Part shown: one piece after another, positions 11,401-22,684 of the stretch
Layout of the letters: each line of letters starts with the position of its first letter
Numbering within the stretch: position 1 is the stretch's first letter
Assembly (NCBI GenBank): GCA_021613375.1
Contig: CM038716.1
Coordinates: forward strand, 13,930,274-13,994,273
Source of the DNA: Megaleporinus macrocephalus
Lineage: Eukaryota > Chordata > Actinopteri > Characiformes > Anostomidae
Reading direction: 5' to 3'
Length of the DNA: 64,000 nt
Program-made: the position numbers and the translations under genes
The notes under the pieces: model-generated
What the model was told of the DNA's origin: nothing
Seen by the model: the letters and a program-made list of their open reading frames with translations, nothing else
Database searches by the model: none

Positions 11401-12190
11401 AGCTGACCGTTAGTGTCTAACAGATGTAATGTATCAGATGTGGAATGGTGTGAACCCTGAATCTAAAGAAGAATGTAAGGAAGAGTGTTATAATTCATCT
11501 AAAGTATGTACACCAGACTTGGCGAAAGCTCCAGTGGTGTTTGACGGCTGTAGCAAAGCGCCGAGAGGAACAGCCAGAGTTTTCCCTTTTATCTGAGTTG
11601 TGTTCTCTGAGATTGGCCATTGTAGCCATTACTGTGAAGAGCGTTCAAAGGGAACACGGTGCCTTCACTTGGCTTGCTGGTGCGTTTGATAGAGACAGTG
11701 CAGTACGAGCCCTCCTGCCTTTGATTTTTCTCACACTGCAACATAAGACAGTCTCTGGAATGCAATGTTTCTCAGGCTTGCTTTGATTCTAAGACTCTAT
11801 CTTTGGCTCCTGAGACGGGGAGCGCACACTGGCTTCCACTCAGCATGCCAAGTGCCGTATGTCTGCGGAGGAAGTCGGACCTTCTAGTTGTGGTTCGCTT
11901 CCTTTGCTTCCGAGGGAAATGAAATGCCACCGAGTTTGACTCTCTTTTTTCCTCCAGTGGAGATGGAGGTGTAGATATGGGTGGATATGCTGAGGCTGTT
12001 TGGTTCTGCTGGCTGGTTTCGCTCTGTCTTCCAGCAGAACAGATGAACTTGCATCAGGCTCAAAGGTACAGCCACCTCGAACCGAGGACAGCCGAGCATC
12101 ACGGAGACCAGTGGACGACTCCAAACAGGCCAATCATGGGTCAATTCGTTTGAAATGATGGACGGCTTCATTTGCCATAATAGAATTCCA
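11401..12190. other. Single-copy-looking region
   Basis: No repeat recognised. Short open frames exist on both strands (for example 81 codons from 11541 on plus), overlapping each other, with no recognisable domain. Confidence 0.4.
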
Positions 12191-12197
12191 TAGGATT

Positions 12198-12750
12198 CCC
12201 CACAGGACCACCACAGAGCAGATACTATTAGGGTGGTGGGTCATTCTCAGCACTGCAGTGACACTGATGTGGTGGTGGTGTGTTAGTGTGTTAGTGTGTG
12301 TTGTGCTGGTACGAATGTTTAAACACTGTGTCCACTCACTGTCCACTCTATTAGACACTCCTACTACTTGTTGGTCCACCTTGTAGCTGTAAAGTCAGAG
12401 ACAGTAGCTCATCTGCTGCTGCACAGTTTGTGTTCCTCTAGTTCTTCATCAGTGGACACAGGACGTCGCCCACAGGACACTGGTGACAGGACGCTGCCCA
12501 CAGATTGTGGCCCACAGGATGCTACCCACAGGACACTGTGAGACTGAGTGGTCCTGATCATTGAAGAACAGGGTAAAATGAAATGTCCATAAGTGTAGAA
12601 CTACAACATGCTCCTATACGGTCACTGGAGCTGAAACACTGGATACTGCTGGACTGAGAATAACCAACACTATCCAGCCAACAGCGTCCTGTGGGCAGCG
12701 TCCTGTGGGCTGTGTCCTGTGCGCTGTGTCCTGTGGCCACTGATGAAGGA
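12198..12750. mobile_element. Otophysan-type dispersed element, copy 1 (rearranged)
   Basis: Phrases typical of this family: 'ACCACCACAGAGCAGATACT', 'CATTCTCAGCACTGCAGTGA', 'TTGTGCTGGTACGA', 'TTGGTCCACCTTGTAGCTGT', 'CACTGATGAAGG'. Words near 12430-12540 (CCCACAGGAC) return inverted at 12685-12740 (GTCCTGTGGGC), so the element has internal inverted structure. Ends are not clear and no coding capacity is seen. Confidence 0.7.
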
Positions 12751-13370
12751 ACGGTGAACTACCATCGTTCCAGAATTTATACAAGCACTCGATTCGCTTC
12801 TTCCTTCAACCACGTTGCTCAGTACCCGGTTGGTAAAGCTTGAAGCAGCAAGTTTCCCCATATTATCCTCGTTCTGCTTCTCATTTCACAGACTCTGAGA
12901 TCCTTTTCCAACCAGAACACACACCTATGCTGCCTTCAGGCTACTGAGAAACAGTGTATGAGGTTCTATACAGTGTATACTGGGTTCAACTCCCCACCTT
13001 ACACTATACCAAAAACAGTCCTAACACTGCCTTCACCTACCTGTGTACAGGTAAACTGTATGTCTGTCTGGATAAAGTGGGAGCAAAACAGCGTCCCCTG
13101 CTGGGTCAGACTGAAGGACATATTTCTGTTTGTTTGTTTTTCCAGCTTAGTAAACAAAGCGTTGGTGTTTTCATGCTTAGAGTAAAAATAGCACAAAAAT
13201 TCATGCACAGGCTAAAGACCCTCGCTCGGCCCACTCGTACTGAGCTGCGTTCCCCTGCTGGGTGACATTCTGTTGTATTCACACATGAACCAGACTTTCC
13301 ATTTTCCAAAGACCGCATGACCCGGCTCTCGGAAAAGCTCTGAAACACTGAAGCACAGCCAATGGACTAA
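12751..13370. other. Single-copy-looking region
   Basis: No recognised repeat. Overlapping short frames on both strands (up to 103 codons) have no recognisable domain. Confidence 0.4.
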
Positions 13371-13374
13371 AGTC

Positions 13375-13560
13375 ACTGTAATGAATTGCTGTAAATTTAC
13401 TGAGGATATATAACAGTAACTTACTGTTTTTATAAAAATTGTAAAATAGTGTATGTAAATTAACAGTAATACAGTTTCCCAATAACAGAAAATAACTGTA
13501 ATTTATCAGCTAATACAGTATTTTCTGTACAACCTGTGGAAACATACCCTTTACAGTCCA
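13375..13560. repeat. ACTGTAA-rich dispersed repeat
   Basis: Repeated ACAGTAA/TTACTGT words and 'CAGCTAATACAGTATTTTCT'. A related fragment lies at 15590-15715. This looks like a known type of fish AT-rich transposon remnant; class uncertain. Confidence 0.45.
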
Positions 13561-14055
13561 GTCACTATCTATCAAACTCATACTGGAGATTACAGACTAA
13601 TGTTTCTTTTTAATGATAACCCTTTTTTTATTAAACTGTTTAAACTGCTTCTACTCATTTAAAATATATGCAGTGGGCGGGGCCAGCCTTTTTGGCTCAG
13701 CTGAGTTAAGACTCTTTCAGATCATTTAGTGTCAGTGCAAAAAGTGCTGGGCAGCTTGTATCGTGTTAATTAGTAAAATAAAGAAAGATAATCTAAATCA
13801 GTTCTTAGACGAGGAGACACGAGCTGGTCCTCATGAAACTCAAGATAAAGGTAGCTGTTAATATCGTATCTCCTAAAGTTTGCAGTGATGTGGTTTGGTC
13901 AGTCAAATTATTAAACTTTTCACACTTTCATGCATAAATTATTAAAAATTGTACTCAGATAAAAAAAATGCTTTTTTTGCTCAGATCTGCATAAAAATCA
14001 TATGAGATTTCATTTTACATAAAAAAATACTTTTTTTTTTTATTAAAAAGTTATT
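13561..14055. other. AT-rich spacer
   Basis: T/A homopolymer runs near 13960-14045. No gene or clear repeat seen. Confidence 0.4.
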
Positions 14056-15110
14056 GAACTGGGGTGCGTTTCCCGATAACAATTTATCTTTGTGGTTTAC
14101 GAATAACTTTAAGAACAACGTAACTTTAAGAACCCCAATTCTGCAAGTGTTTCCCGAACTCCTTCTTAGTCTCCAAACTTACCAACTAGTTTCAAGTAGC
14201 TCTTTGTTGACTCCGCCCCCCGCGTCAATGCTGAATAGGCACTGCCATTCGAGAACGGAACCACCGATTTACACAAGTTTCCTCATTATTATGCCACAAG
14301 TGTATCTGTATGTAAATAATTATAATAAAAAGAACAAATAAGGATTTACATTACTTTTATGTAAAAAATGAATTAAACCATTTCGCTTGCAATTGTTGTC
14401 TATGGCAGGCCGAGCCTATAAATAGGCACATGATTAACCTTCCTAGCACAGCATACCCGGCCACGCAAACGATTAACGCAGGATGAACTAAAAGCCAAAT
14501 TCTTAAAGAAATAGAGAAAAAAACAAAACATACTATTTTCCAAAGCTCTGGGACGTTCTATAGATAGAAAGAGTAGAAATGGGAGGAGGTTGCTAGAAAC
14601 ATAAGAGCCTATAGTGTTGATCACATACTCACTTTTATCAGCCCTCCTATTGGTAATTTATATGTGTACGTAATCGATTACTTAGTTTGATTGGTTGAGG
14701 GTCCACCATGACACAAACAAACACCTGTTTATTCTAGAAGTTACTGTTTACATAGTTCAAGCTGTTGGATCTGATATTTGTTGATGTTGATGCAATTACG
14801 CCTACAAAGTGATTTTAAATCTTCATGAATTCATGTTTATATAAATACGTGTAGAGTCCATGCTCAGAACAGTGAGTTTTTAAAAGGATGATTAGCGCCC
14901 TCTTTAGTTATTGAGACAGAACTGCACGTGAACTTCAAGTTAAGAAGAACTTAGCGAGTTACGAGTGGGTCAGATTACTCTTACATTTACGAATGACTTT
15001 ACATACCACGTTAGTTACGAAGGCTTTCGGGAAACATTTGTAATTTTAAGAATGTTTTTAAGTATGACGTTACAAAGTACTTAGCGTTACGGTTTACCTA
15101 CGGTTTTTAC
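14056..15110. mobile_element. Putative ~1-kb element with TTTCCCGA-type inverted ends
   Basis: The left end 'GGGTGCGTTTCCCGATAAC' has an imperfect inverted partner near 15020-15035 (CTTTCGGGAAACATTT). Subterminal words such as TTACGAATAACTTT versus its inverse ATTTACGAATGACTTT support paired ends. GGGTGCGTTTCCCG-type ends are common in fish non-autonomous DNA transposons. No transposase is visible inside. Boundaries are approximate. Confidence 0.45.
14893..14908 (-). promoter_or_regulatory. Weak CTCF-like motif
   Basis: The reverse complement ACTAAAGAGGGCGCTA keeps the AGAGGGCGCTA core but lacks the CCA upstream part. Confidence 0.2.
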
Positions 15111-15589
15111 CTACGGTTTTTTAAAATTGATAATTACTCAAAACAGTCTGGACAGAGGGAAACTTGATATTGGACACAGATGTCACACAACTATAAATTT
15201 ATATTAATGTATTACTTTTATACGTCTACACAACATATAAAAAACTATAACATATAAATGTTGTATTTTTATATTTATAGCCTTTTTTGCATGATGTCCA
15301 CATATGTGAACAGTTGGTTTCTGAGCCAAAAAAACATCTAAAATAAGGAAAAACAGTTTAATATATATAATTTTTACCTGATTGGACCTGAGTGGAAACT
15401 TTGAATATAGATATACCAAAAACATTTTCTGCATTCTTAGTATTGTCAGTCATACTAGATTCTAAGCCTCAGCACTCAAGACTACAATAGAATTCCGGAG
15501 AATGGATTTTGTTACCCTGGAGCAGAGAGATTCTGCCATCTAGTTGCTTGGGGAGTGAAATGCAGCTAGCTAGTTGGTTAGTACCACAA
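15111..15589. other. AT-rich spacer
   Basis: No gene seen. A 76-codon minus-strand frame (15204-15434) is AT-driven. Confidence 0.4.
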
Positions 15590-15715
15590 ATACGCAGTTA
15601 TTTTAGAGAACAATACTGTTAAAAGAAATTACAGTAAATGCTCTGTAAAATAACAGTTAAATGCTGGCTTCCTGCTAATTGTTAATTTACAGTGAAATTT
15701 TATACAGTGACTTCA
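15590..15715. repeat. ACTGTAA-rich repeat fragment
   Basis: 'ATTACAGTAAATGCTCTGT', 'GGCTTCCTGCTAATTG' and 'TTACAGTGAAATTTTATACAG' belong to the same repeat type as 13375-13560. Confidence 0.45.
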
Positions 15716-16825
15716 ACACCAGCCCCTCTCAAATCACTCCTCATCTTATAAACACAGAACATCTATATACCTAATCAAAGGTGAGATATAAGTGGTCCAT
15801 GCTGAAAGCTGTATTCTGAGATTACTGGGTTAAGTAAGTATTTGAATGTTTGCTGTGTTTGATGTTTTCTGTTTGTTGTGAATCTCAGCGGTCTGACTCA
15901 GTTACGTTGTCTTTACTGGTCACACATGGTTGGTAGTGAGTGTTGCCGTGTTAGCAGTGGCTCTCTGGCTCTAAATTAAAAAAACAGTGATGATTGAAAT
16001 GTGAAAAGCCATCTTCGCAGATGGCTGGGAGTGTAGGCGGGGGGTCCTCGGTGTTCTTCTCAGTTCAGCAGAGATGATTCCTGATGATCTCCTGGGAGAT
16101 TTAGAGGAGGGTTCTGAGCGGTGAGTGTTATATAGTGTTGATGTTATGAAACATTATGGCCTGAATAATTGAATTTAAAGCTGTCTCTCTGTTTACGTGC
16201 TGAATAACTCATCGTAAAGAAATCAGAAGAAAATGCAGTTTCCATCAAACCCCATTCTTCCTGAACCATGTGCATAGCATCTGAATATCCAGTGCAGTCG
16301 GTGACCGACCCTGACCAGGCTGTGCTGAATTAAACATGCTCAGTAAGTCGAGTGAACAAAACCAAAGAAAATTCTTCAACTTCCAGAACAGACTGTATCT
16401 TACTGCCCATTCGTACTAAAACAAGAACAGACTGTTTTTTAACTTTACCTGATTTTCACATTACCTGTAATGTAGGTCATAGTTGCACTTGACTCCTTAG
16501 AGAAGTTGCAAAGTTGCAACTCCTTCAGAAGAACCCCAACCCTAACCCAATCTGTCAATGTCTCATTAACCTAGAGGGGCAGAAAGCGTTAAATGACGTT
16601 CTATAGGCGAGTCCTACCTCCCCGTAACTCATACAGCCAGTGTGATTGGCTGTGCCGTTCCCTGCTGTCACGTGAGACTACAGCTATGATTAGTTATTAG
16701 TGGTACCAAAACTGGAAGGGGAACTTTCCAGTCATATGAGACTCATTTGACTTAAAGTCAAGTTTGCTAATGAAATGAGTCCATCATAATAACGGTAACG
16801 GCGAAGCTGGGCTTTGGCGCACAGC
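15716..16825. other. Single-copy-looking region with one candidate exon
   Basis: Mixed composition. It contains a perfect 8-bp hairpin (AGCCATCT-TCGC-AGATGGCT, 16007-16026) and the exon candidate described separately. Nothing else is recognised. Confidence 0.4.
16072..16120 (+). other. Candidate 49-nt exon (unproven)
   Basis: Preceded by TTCTTCTCAGTTCAGCAG (acceptor-like) and followed by GTGAGTG (strong donor). It carries an ATG at 16074 with the open frame MIPDDLLGDLEEGSE. The peptide is not recognised and no neighbouring exon was found, so it may be a chance pseudo-exon. Confidence 0.2.
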
Positions 16826-17110
16826 ATACAAGTTTCAAGTTTCAAGTTTATTTGTCATTTGCACATCATCTCAGGACATAAACGCATTGAAATGTTTGGG
16901 GTGAGGCTCAGATACAACACTACAGCAGGGCAGCATTAGATATAGTAGTAAAAACATATGAAGTAAAAATAAGCTAGAATATATAAATTTAGAAATAACT
17001 GAAATATATAAAGCAATATACAAAAAATATACATAGAGGACATATGTAGAAACGTTTGCATAGGCAGGTTATCTAAGAAGATAAATATATATAAAGATAA
17101 ATATATATAA
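16826..17110. mobile_element. Dispersed repeat of the 'TTTATTTGTCATTTGCACA' type
   Basis: Begins with three tandem TTTCAAG words, then TTTATTTGTCATTTGCACA and GCATTGAAATGTTTGGG, and passes into AT-rich DNA. Similar TTTAAGA-type starts with TTGTCATATGCA and ACAATGAAATTCTTACTTTG occur at 56290-56410. In fish this arrangement fits LINE 3' ends on the minus strand with a short tandem tail. Confidence 0.5.
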
Positions 17111-18443
17111 AGTGATATAAAGTATATATAAAGGCTAACATCGTCTGTAGCTGTGAAGAACATGGTTTGGAAATTAACTGCTCAATAAACTGCCAACTGT
17201 CCGTTCTCTTACAGTCTCCCAGAGCAGGATGTCTAACCTGGGTTGAAACTCTCTATGTCAGAGAAAAGTGTGGCCTTGTAAGGATGTTATTAGCCTACAT
17301 AGGCTCTTAAGTAAGTCTAACGTTAGGATTTTGGTGATGGTACTGATGTGTTCATTGGGTTAATATTCCACTTTGCGGTGTGGTTTTACAAATGCACTCA
17401 CTGTGCAAACATTACTCACTGGTTACTGGTTTGAAACCAGTCGTTTAATTGAGATTTTAAGAAAGATTGAATAAATTTCTTGGATTGTTACTTTGGTTAC
17501 TTTGGTTTTGTGGACAGGAGCACCAGGTCATGCAGTGCTCCATGTACTAACCCTGATATCAGAGACCTGTTTCATTTGCACAACGGCTGAAGTAAAGTTA
17601 ATGAGTCTTTAGATGTGAACTCATTGCTTATTGGTTTGAAAGTGGCAACATAGGTCCCCACCAATGTCAAGAGCCAACATCATCTACGCCCTTGGAAGTA
17701 ATTAACTACTACTACACCGGAAACCTGGTTAAACGATGTGACGTATCTAGAGAAGGTTTTTCTTTCAATGGTGGTCCCAGATGATTGATGCCTTCTTCAG
17801 GCCCCCTAGAGGCCATTCCATTGGTGAAGGGATATTTAGGAAGGGTATACTCAAGTACCTGCTGGCGTAAACCTGCGGCTGTGCAGACAGGCAGACCCTC
17901 CTCACATGACCTGGTTATAGCTCTCCTAATTAGCGCGGCCTTCTGCGTTAAGGCTCTGCCGAGTGCCCGGCTCTCCTCGTCTCCCGGAGCGCTCTGATGA
18001 GATATTGTGGTGATGAAACTCCCCCTCGGTGGGATATTTCAGCAGCCGCTTCTCATTTGGGCGGCATTGTGCTCCGTGCAGAAGGCTCTCAGCCTGACTG
18101 ATGTGTGGAACGCTGTGACTGAGTCGTCCTCTTTCACTCACGAGTGGAAATGAGTTCCTCTATCGCAGCTTCTTTGTTCACCTTGCATATCATATGGTCT
18201 GGAACGACGTTATTAAGAGATATCGCAGCGCCTTAAAGGACCAACATTACCTTCAAGTAGAGGTTTTATTGTTATTATCTTTCTATTCATACTTACAATG
18301 CATGTGACTGTTCAGACTGAATGCATTAACATGGCCAGAGTCGATGGTGCTAGCAGTGTTCATTCAACTGGAAGGGGTCCTGCTTTATTTTAGGGTCCTG
18401 GACACATAAGCATTCATCCATACCCTCTCAGCTACATACAATA
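17111..18443. other. Single-copy-looking region
   Basis: No repeat recognised. The part 17780-18170 is GC-richer and complex, a possible conserved non-coding stretch. Short frames only. Confidence 0.4.
17800..17816 (-). promoter_or_regulatory. CTCF-like motif
   Basis: The reverse complement reads GGCCTCTAGGGGGCC, close to the CTCF core apart from T in place of A and the final CC. Motif evidence only. Confidence 0.25.
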
Positions 18444-18445
18444 TA

Positions 18446-19019
18446 CAGTCGAAGGTCTCAGGACACGCTTTTATTTCAGAAAGGAAAGGGAGCATGATGT
18501 ATCTAAATACCCCAGCAAGTAACGGATGAGGGTGTCTATCTTTTAGGCTATGTCCCGAACATGGACGCCATCTTGAAAGCCGCCATATTGGATCAAGGGC
18601 AAGTTTTTCCAATGGAAAGGTGGTCGTGTAGCAGATCAAAGAAGACCAGAACTGTCTTAGGAATCAATTGATGTAATCTTTGCAATATTTTAAGATTTGC
18701 AATATCTCTTGTGGTTCAAACGTTATCAACACAGAAAGTTGCAACAACAACCACATTGAGCAACAAGCACCTTCAGATCTGTGGTCAGTACCTGGGACAG
18801 CACACTGGACATGTTGTCCAATGTGGTTGTTGTTGCAACTTTCTGTGTTGATAACGTTTGAACCACAAGGGATATTGTGCCCTTGATCCAATATGGCGGC
18901 TTTCAAGATAGGCCTAAAAAATAGCCCCCCTCACCGTTACTTGCTAGGATATTCAGATACGTCATGTTCCCTTTCCTTTCTGAAGTAAAAGTGTGTCCTG
19001 AGACTTTTGACTCACACTG
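18446..19019. mobile_element. 574-bp foldback MITE with TA target sites
   Basis: Almost the whole element is an inverted repeat. The left end CAGTCGAAGGTCTCAGGACAC pairs with the right end GTGTCCTGAGACTTTTGACTCACACTG. Inner arms also pair: GCCGCCATATTGGATCAAGG with CTTGATCCAATATGGCGGC, and TTCAAACGTTATCAACACAG with CTGTGTTGATAACGTTTGAA. TA dinucleotides flank both ends (18444-18445 and 19020-19021), as in Tc1/mariner insertions. It has no transposase. Confidence 0.85.
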
Positions 19020-19202
19020 TATGCATTATAAAGATCTGGTAACTGTACAAATGGCAGCACGTGAGGCATCCAGACTCTTAAGGTCTAGGTAGAAACCAAG
19101 GGTGGTCCTGGGACGGTTGGTCCATGGTACCTGTGTACCTTCTTACTGGTGAACATTTACTTATTGATCAGATAAAGTACTTTTACACAGTAGTACACTG
19201 TA

Positions 19203-19271
<69 letters not shown>
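19203..19271. repeat. (TA)n microsatellite
   Basis: About 34 TA units directly before the truncated foldback copy. Confidence 0.95.
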
Positions 19272-19273
<2 letters not shown>

Positions 19274-19500
19274 CAAAAAGTCTTAGGACACCCTTTTATT
19301 TTAGAAAGGAAAGGGAAAATGACGTATTTGAATACCCCAGCAAGTAACGGGTAAGGGGGCCTATCTTTTCGGGTATGTCTTAAAAGCCGCTATATTGGAT
19401 CAAGGGTAGGTTTTTCCAATGGGAAGGTTGTCATTTAGCAGATCAAAGACAATAACAAACAACAACCACATTAAACAACAGCCTTCAGATCCATATATAT
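19272..19500 (+). mobile_element. Truncated second copy of the foldback MITE
   Basis: Repeats the left arm of 18446-19019: GTCTTAGGACACCC, AGAAAGGAAAGGGAAAATGA, CCCCAGCAAGTAACGG, TATTGGATCAAGGGTAGG. It is then cut by (TA)n. The other arm is missing. Confidence 0.8.
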
Positions 19501-19505
19501 GGATA

Positions 19506-19580
<75 letters not shown>
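19501..19580. repeat. (TA)n microsatellite
   Basis: Long TA run bounding the truncated MITE on the right. Confidence 0.95.
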
Positions 19581-19581
<1 letters not shown>

Positions 19582-20200
19582 CAACATAGTTAACAACACA
19601 AGACTCAAGCGAAGGTGGGGCAGTAAAATAGTCCCGGAGGAGTTATGAGATTATGTGTGTTCTGTTCTTTGTAAAGTTGAACTCGAGATGAAAGATGAAT
19701 ATAAGAGCACAACTGCTATTACATCAGTGTGTTAGCGGTGCATTACCGCACTGAAAGCAATTTTGCTGTCTCGTTCAATGCCCCATGCAATCCTTCACGA
19801 AATCATTTTCCAAGCCAAATAAATAAATAATTAAATAAATAAACGAAAATGGGAGGAACGCTACACTTCAGTGAGGAAAGAAAACATTGGAATGCACTTT
19901 TAATGCTGTCTATTACTGCATTTGGGGAATACTACAGTGTTTTAATGGCGACTTGGCTGTCATGTTCGGTGCCCTCGTAATAGCCTTCGCTGCAGAAGTT
20001 TTGCTTTGTGTTTTACTTTCTCTGCAAATATGTACAAACGCTGTTTCCCCCAATGAGCCCCGCATTTCTTATTTTACCCCAACCTGACACAGTGGAGAGC
20101 TTCTCGTTCCTTAAACGGCCTTGTGGGAAGACTCAATCTGGGCTTGATGAGAAGATGTTAGAGGTTCAGATGATTGTCCTGCATTAAGCAAAGAAGAAAC
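19581..20200. other. Single-copy-looking region
   Basis: An AATA-rich stretch lies near 19815-19845. A short frame of 66 codons (19887-20087) has no recognisable domain. Confidence 0.4.
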
Positions 20201-20201
20201 C

Positions 20202-20634
20202 ATCAGCCATAACATTAAACCACCTCCTTATATCTCCACTCACTGTCGACTGTATCAGCTCCACTGACCATACAGGAGCTCCACTTACAGACTGTAGTTC
20301 ATCTGTATACTTTATTACTCTGTTCTTTAATGATCAGGACCCCCACAAGACCACCACAGAGCAGATACTATTAGGGAGGTGAGTTTTTAAACACCTCAGT
20401 GTCCTGTGGGCGGCATCCTGTGCCCACTGATGAAGGACTAGAGGAACACAAACTGTGCAGCAGCAGATGAGCTCCTGTCTCTGACTTTACATCTACAAGG
20501 TGGAGCAGCAAGTAGTAGGAGTGTCTAATAGAGTGGAGAGTGAGTGGACACTGCTGTGTCTGATCCACTCACACCAGCACAACACAGTATACAGAGAAAC
20601 AGATGGACTGCTGTACATATGAGTTATGGCTGAT
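20202..20634. mobile_element. Otophysan-type dispersed element, copy 2 (near complete)
   Basis: Starts ATCAGCCATAACATTAAACC and ends GAGTTATGGCTGAT, giving terminal inverted repeats of about 12 bp. Internal family phrases: TCTCCACTCACTGT, CTCCACTTACAGACTGTAG, AATGATCAGGACCCCCACA, CTACAAGGTGGAGCAGC, GTGTCTAATAGAGTGGA. No coding capacity; non-autonomous DNA element. Confidence 0.75.
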
Positions 20635-20704
20635 ATAGTTAAACTATATGTAACCCTTGCACCATACTCTATGTATATGTTAGTAGTAATGGAGGAAGTA
20701 AAGC

Positions 20705-20822
20705 GTTTCCATACGTCAGTGTGTTTATTTAACTCTTTCCAAGCTTCTCCTAAACAACCCAGTATTATTATCAGTTCTCATCTAATGCCTGCTTTGACTG
20801 CTCAGTACTTCATTAAGCTATT
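20705..20822 (+). mobile_element. Dispersed repeat fragment (copy also at 41736-41846)
   Basis: 'GTGTGTTTATTTAACTCTTT' through 'GCTCAGTACTTCATTAAGC' is nearly identical over about 110 bp to 41740-41846. Class not assigned. Confidence 0.75.
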
Positions 20823-20904
20823 CCAGAGTGATGGGAGCGTCAGTATAGGATCAGGGATCATGCATATTTCCCACTGTACAAGCCTCTGGGGGCAGCGTTC
20901 TGAT

Positions 20905-21289
20905 CTGAGATCCTGATCTCATTTGTTCAGTTGTCTTCATGATGCTCTCTGTGCTTTAAACAGAACTCTGAGACGATCACAGAGCAGGTGCATTTATTCA
21001 GAGACTCGAATTCACACAGGTGGATTCTATTTATCATCATCAGTCATTTAGGTCAACATTGGATCATTCAGTTTGCTGCACTGAAAGTAAAGGGGCCAAA
21101 TAATTTTGCACGCCCCACTTTTCAGTTTTTAATTAAAAAAAAAAGTTTAAAATATCCAATAAATTTGGTTCCACTTCACGATTGTGTCCCATTTGTTGAT
21201 TCGTCATAAAAAATTACAATTTCATATCTTTATGTTTGAAGCCTAAAATGTGGGTTCAAAGTGGCCGAATACTTTTGCAAGGCACTGTA
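20905..21289 (-). mobile_element. Tc1-like transposon 5' end, truncated
   Basis: The right end GAATACTTTTGCAAGGCACTGTA is the inverse of a Tc1-like terminus (CAGTGCCTTGCAAAAGTATTC). Reading minus, the 5' leader follows (GCGTGCAAAATTATTTGGCC, ACCTAAATGACTG, GAATCCACCTGTGTG), then GCACAGAGAGCATCATGAAG with a start codon near 20940. Sequence after the first few codons does not look like transposase, so the element is truncated there. Confidence 0.8.
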
Positions 21290-21640
21290 GCTCTCTGAAC
21301 AAGCCTGCCTTACCCCCTTGAAAGGTTCCAAATTGGATGGTCCATATTATCCAGAATTCTAGGCGTATCTATAAAGATTGCTCAGTAAGCCTGCATTTCC
21401 TCTAAACCACCATCCTCTGCAGACATGGCTCCTGGGGAACCGAAAAGAAGGCGGTACAAACATCCTGGTGAGCTCGATGAAAATGTTAAATCAGTCTATG
21501 GCCTGGTTCTTCTTTACTAGTGTGCACTCCTGGCCAGGATATGAGCAATCTTAATCAGAGAGCTTAGTACTACAATATATCTAATCTATATCTAGCTCAC
21601 CTGTTCAACTGCTACACCCTCAGTTACATCACTGTACCAT
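21290..21640. other. Single-copy-looking spacer with candidate exon
   Basis: No repeat recognised. It contains the 45-nt exon candidate described next. Confidence 0.4.
21423..21467 (+). other. Candidate 45-nt microexon (unproven)
   Basis: The upstream tract TTTCCTCTAAACCACCATCCTCTGCAG is a convincing acceptor and the following GTGAGC a good donor. The 45 nt divide by three and are open in all three frames, one reading TWLLGNRKEGGTNIL and another MAPGEPKRRRYKHP. Neither peptide is recognised. It may be a pseudo-exon. Confidence 0.25.
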
Positions 21641-21644
21641 CCAG

Positions 21645-22015
21645 ATGCACCAGCATTGAGATAGGATGGGACTGTTTCAGCTCACGCCCACTTTACATAA
21701 AGACTCAGTCAGAGACTGCCTCAGTCAGAGACTGCCTCAGTCAGAGACTGCCTCAGTCAGAGACCGCCTCTACCTGTGCAGCTTCTAAAGCTTTGCTATC
21801 CAGATTTCAAACAGAGACTCTTTTCTTTGGTGTTTAGTTTATTAAACTGTAAATACTGTTTGATCAGAGGAGGACGGGTCTCCACTTGTGAGTCTCGGTT
21901 GCTCGCAAGGTTTCTTCCTCCAGTCTGAGGGAGGTGTTCTTGCCACTGTTACCTCTGGTTTGCTCACTGGGGGGTATATGTTGTAACTGTCTGTTTTCAA
22001 AACTCTGTAAAGTCA
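21645..22015 (+). mobile_element. LINE-3'-end-like dispersed repeat, copy 1
   Basis: Shares order and wording with 52950-53385: 'GCATTGAGATAGGATGGGAC', repeated CAGTCAGAGACTGCCT (about four short tandem units), 'ACCTGTGCAGCTTCTAA', 'GAGGAGGACGGGTC', 'GGTTTCTTCCTCCAGTCTGA', 'CTCACTGGGG', 'TTCAAAACTCTGTAAAG'. The end resembles fish LINE 3' regions that finish CTGTAAAGCTG...TTGAACTGAA, here truncated. Confidence 0.65.
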
Positions 22016-22505
22016 AGAAGGGTGTAACATAACCGAAGAGGATCCGGCACATGCTGATGATACTCATTGTCAGGTTTATTTGCCAGCCAGTCACACAACA
22101 AGCAAACACATGAACATGAAAACCGATCACGGCAAACGATGTTTAAAGAGCAAGGCAACGAGACGACAGCTGAATTGAAATTGAAACGTGTTAAATTGAT
22201 GAATTGATGCAGATCTGGGAATCAATGGCTTCTTAAGACGTCCAGCAAACGCGGTTTGTTAGCACAGTGTGAACCCAACAGGATTACAGTGTTTAAACTC
22301 GAGTGTGTCCACTCACTGTGACGTGCCTGACCCGCTCGCTCTGGGCCTTTCATGTCTCTGTTTGTTCTAGGTTTGATCTGCTGAGCCGTCGTCTGCTCTA
22401 TTCCAGATACTTAAACTCAGCCTGAGCCCCAGTCTAACACTGCTCTGACAGATCGCCTATAGAACATACACAGAGAGATAAAAGCCAAACACAAACAGCC
22501 TGGAA
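22016..22505. other. Single-copy-looking region
   Basis: No repeat or gene recognised. Confidence 0.4.
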
Positions 22506-22507
22506 TT

Positions 22508-22660
22508 ACAGTCGTATGAAGAAGTTTGGGCACTCTGGTCAAATGACATGTTTTGGTTGTTTGTCAGAGTGAAGAGATCCTCCAGAGAGAGCAGAGTTCT
22601 GTACTGTTACTGTTTACTTACTGGACTTAATGCAGAGGAGCAAAATACAAACCATACAGT
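22508..22660 (+). mobile_element. Tc1-type terminal fragment
   Basis: 'TACAGTCGTATGAAGAAGTT' + 'TGGGCAC' and 'AAATGACATGTTTTGG' match a frequent fish DNA-transposon left end. No right end found nearby. Confidence 0.5.
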
Positions 22661-22684
22661 CTAAAAACACACAACCTAGAAAAA

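Noticed and set aside
11541..12171. Overlapping 81-97-codon frames on both strands
   Set aside because: No domain recognised, no splice or promoter context, and mutual overlap on opposite strands.
19124..19354. YIYIYI-type frames (also 47598-47853 and 60417-60695)
   Set aside because: Translation of TA microsatellites.
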